From NCBI GenBank assembly GCA_013298265.1, contig JAAFHE010000145.1, positions 1 through 7,979 on the forward strand: 7,979 nt of DNA, in the 5' to 3' direction. Both the position numbers and the translations under genes were made by a program. Of the stretch, positions 6,539 through 7,979 are shown in pieces (the stretch's first letter is position 1; every line of letters begins with the position of its first letter). Below the pieces are notes generated by a model. That model saw only the letters and a program-made list of their open reading frames with translations. It was not told the origin of the DNA and did not search any database. Source of the stretch: Lysobacterales bacterium. Lineage in GTDB: Bacteria; Pseudomonadota; Gammaproteobacteria; Xanthomonadales; Rhodanobacteraceae.

Positions 6539-6763
6539 TCATGCGTTCTGCTCCAGTGACTTGAGTCGCGCGATCATCGCCTCGACGCGTGTGCGTGCCT
6601 GTTCATTCTTCTGCAGCAGCAGGGCGCGTTCGTTGGTCAGCTGTTCCTGGCTCTGGCGCAGGCTGCGGTTCTCCTCGGACAGGCGCTGGCACAGTTCGAC
6701 CAGACGATCGATTCGGGCGCTGACCTCGGTGAGGTCGGCAAGCGTGTTCTGGGCCGAGGACAT
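6539..6763 (-). CDS. Short coiled-coil protein, TIGR02449 type (ZapB-like partner of zapA)
   Basis: From ATG 6763 the protein has 74 residues, nearly all predicted helix with heptad hydrophobics: LTEVSARIDRLVELCQRL (11-28), SEENRSLRQSQEQL (29-42), then LLLQKNEQARTRVEAMIARL (48-67). The ENRSLR and NERALLLQKNEQAR stretches are typical of the small conserved protein encoded next to zapA in many gammaproteobacteria (TIGR02449). Its coiled-coil form resembles ZapB, so a role with ZapA at the division site is likely but inferred. Only a weak GGA precedes the ATG, and a GTG ten codons upstream is in frame. A -10-like TATATT lies so close to the ATG that the message may be leaderless. Confidence 0.85.
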   Translation of the reverse strand: MSSAQNTLADLTEVSARIDRLVELCQRLSEENRSLRQSQEQLTNERALLLQKNEQARTRVEAMIARLKSLEQNA

Positions 6764-6770
6764 GTTCCGG

Positions 6771-6798
6771 AATATAGCAGAGGGGCAGGACACCGCAA
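6771..6798 (-). promoter_or_regulatory. Candidate promoter of the coiled-coil gene and zapA
   Basis: TATATT (6776-6771, five of six consensus bases) is preceded at 16 bp by TTGCGG (6798-6793). The -10 ends 7 nt before the ATG at 6763, so transcription would begin at or next to the start codon. Confidence 0.4.
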
Positions 6799-6826
6799 CG
6801 GCGCGGGTGCGGTCCCGTGCCGACGG

Positions 6827-7979
6827 TCACATGACTGTGACCGCACTGCGTCGGGACTTGAGGAATTCCAGGCAGCGTTCGGCTGAAAGGGGCAGCGACA
6901 GCCAGTTGCCCTGGATCTCGTCGCAGCCCTGCTCGCGCAGGTACTCCAGCTGCTCGCGGGTTTCCACGCCCTCGGCGATCACATTCAGGCCCAGCGAATG
7001 CGCCATCGTGATGATCGTGGCGGTGATCGCTTCGTCGTCCGGATCGGAGGTGATGTCGCCGACGAACTCCTTGTCAATCTTCAGCGTATCGATCGGCAGG
7101 CGCTTGAGGTAGGACAGTGACGAGTAGCCAGTGCCGAAATCGTCGATCGCGAGCGACACGCCGACGCTCTTGAGGTCATTGAGCGTGAGCACCGACTGCT
7201 CGGCATTGTTCATGATCGTGCTTTCGGTCAGCTCGAGTTCGATCTGCTGCGGCGCAATCGCATGTTCGGCGAGGATTTCGCACAGGCGCCGCGTAAGCTC
7301 GCCGCGCAGTAGCTGCAGTACCGATACGTTCACTGCCATCACCACGTCGTCGATGCCCTGCTCGCGCCAGCGTGCGAGCGTGGCGCAGGCGCGGCTGAGC
7401 ACGAACTCGCCAATGTCGATGATAAGGCCGGCCTCTTCGGCCAGCGGAATGAACAGCCCCGGCGAGATCTCGCCGAGGTCTTCGCTGTGCCAGCGCAGCA
7501 GCGCCTCGACGCCCACGATGCGCCCCTCCGTCAGCGACAGCTTGGGCTGGAAAACGAGGCGGAACTCGCCGCGTTCCATTGCCTTGCGCAGCGCTCCTAC
7601 CATCGTGGCGCGCCGGCGTGCGGCCGAGTCCATCTCGGATGTATACATTTTGTAAGTGTTGCGGCCGCTTTCCTTGGCCTGGTACATCGCGGTGTCGGCG
7701 TACTTGAGCAGGTCCGTCGGCACCTGGGCGTGATCCGGATACAGGCTGATGCCGATCGATGGCGAGATCACGACTTCCTGGCCCGCATCGAGTTCCAGCG
7801 GTTCGCCGAAGGCCTGCAGCAGTTTCTGCGCGACGTGTTCGGCCTCGGCGCTGTCGTGCACATCTTCGAGCACTACGGTGAATTCGTCGCCGCCGAGGCG
7901 CGCGACCGTGTCGCTGTCGCGCACATGTGCGCGCAGGCGCAAACCGGCCGCCTTGAGCATGCGGTCGCCGGCCGCGGGG
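6827..7979 (-). CDS. GGDEF-EAL cyclic-di-GMP signalling protein, C-terminal part (5' end outside window)
   Basis: The frame is open to the right edge (AAGDRMLKAAG is the usual run-up inside a GGDEF domain), so the ATG at 7960 is internal and the true start lies outside. Numbering from that Met, GGDEF is intact at 23-27 and preceded by an RDSD inhibitory site (14-17), so diguanylate cyclase activity with product feedback is possible. The EAL domain is complete: EALLRW (152-157), N211 in VNVS, ELTES (243-247), DDFGTGYSSLSYL (273-285), KIDKEFV (294-300), AEGVET (329-334), and Q350 in EIQGNWLSLP. The metal- and base-contacting residues seem kept, so phosphodiesterase activity is likely. The protein ends shortly after the EAL domain. 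Any N-terminal sensor domain is not visible. The coiled-coil gene starts 63 nt after its stop. Confidence 0.95.
   Translation of the reverse strand, partial: PAAGDRMLKAAGLRLRAHVRDSDTVARLGGDEFTVVLEDVHDSAEAEHVAQKLLQAFGEPLELDAGQEVVISPSIGISLYPDHAQVPTDLLKYADTAMYQAKESGRNTYKMYTSEMDSAARRRATMVGALRKAMERGEFRLVFQPKLSLTEGRIVGVEALLRWHSEDLGEISPGLFIPLAEEAGLIIDIGEFVLSRACATLARWREQGIDDVVMAVNVSVLQLLRGELTRRLCEILAEHAIAPQQIELELTESTIMNNAEQSVLTLNDLKSVGVSLAIDDFGTGYSSLSYLKRLPIDTLKIDKEFVGDITSDPDDEAITATIITMAHSLGLNVIAEGVETREQLEYLREQGCDEIQGNWLSLPLSAERCLEFLKSRRSAVTVM

Noticed and set aside
6498..7655. Ser/Arg-rich plus-strand frames opposite the coiled-coil and GGDEF-EAL genes
   Set aside because: Composition is that of antisense shadows of GC-rich genes, and the opposite strand carries clear protein families.

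Overview
The window looks like a chromosomal segment of a GC-rich gammaproteobacterium. The gene order zapA, 6S RNA, fau (5-formyltetrahydrofolate cyclo-ligase), EVE-domain gene, rpiA matches what I know of the Xanthomonadales/Lysobacterales and related lineages. That placement is inferred from gene order and protein character, not from a search.

Left part (1-3137), accessory in character. A minus-strand gene for a signal-peptide protein runs off the left edge (1-168). Upstream of it is an AT-rich stretch holding a perfect 14-bp palindrome (290-303). About 1 kb without a convincing gene follows (roughly 360-1352), with a strong GC-rich hairpin and a few fragmentary reading frames. Two plus-strand genes come next, overlapping by ATGA. 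The first encodes a 117-aa secreted cysteine-containing protein whose C-terminal half loosely resembles AB5-toxin B-subunit-like (OB-fold) proteins. The second encodes a 409-aa secreted protein with a MopE-type DxDGDG/DCDD metal-binding motif, an FN3-like middle and a C-terminal CHAP-like Cys/His hydrolase domain. This pair is the most unusual content of the window.

Right part (3138-7979), conserved housekeeping, all on the minus strand. Read in the direction of transcription, from the right edge leftwards: a GGDEF-EAL cyclic-di-GMP protein (5' end beyond the window), a short coiled-coil protein of the TIGR02449 type, zapA (cell division), 6S RNA (ssrS), fau, an EVE-domain protein, rpiA and a lipoprotein of unknown function. 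The lipoprotein start codon overlaps the rpiA stop (GTGA). The 6S RNA is supported by synteny, a closing stem, the apical hairpin followed by AAGCCU, and a candidate promoter inside the end of zapA.

The plus-strand secreted pair and the minus-strand rpiA-lipoprotein unit converge at about 2932-3138. I see no CRISPR array, tRNA, rRNA or intact mobile element.
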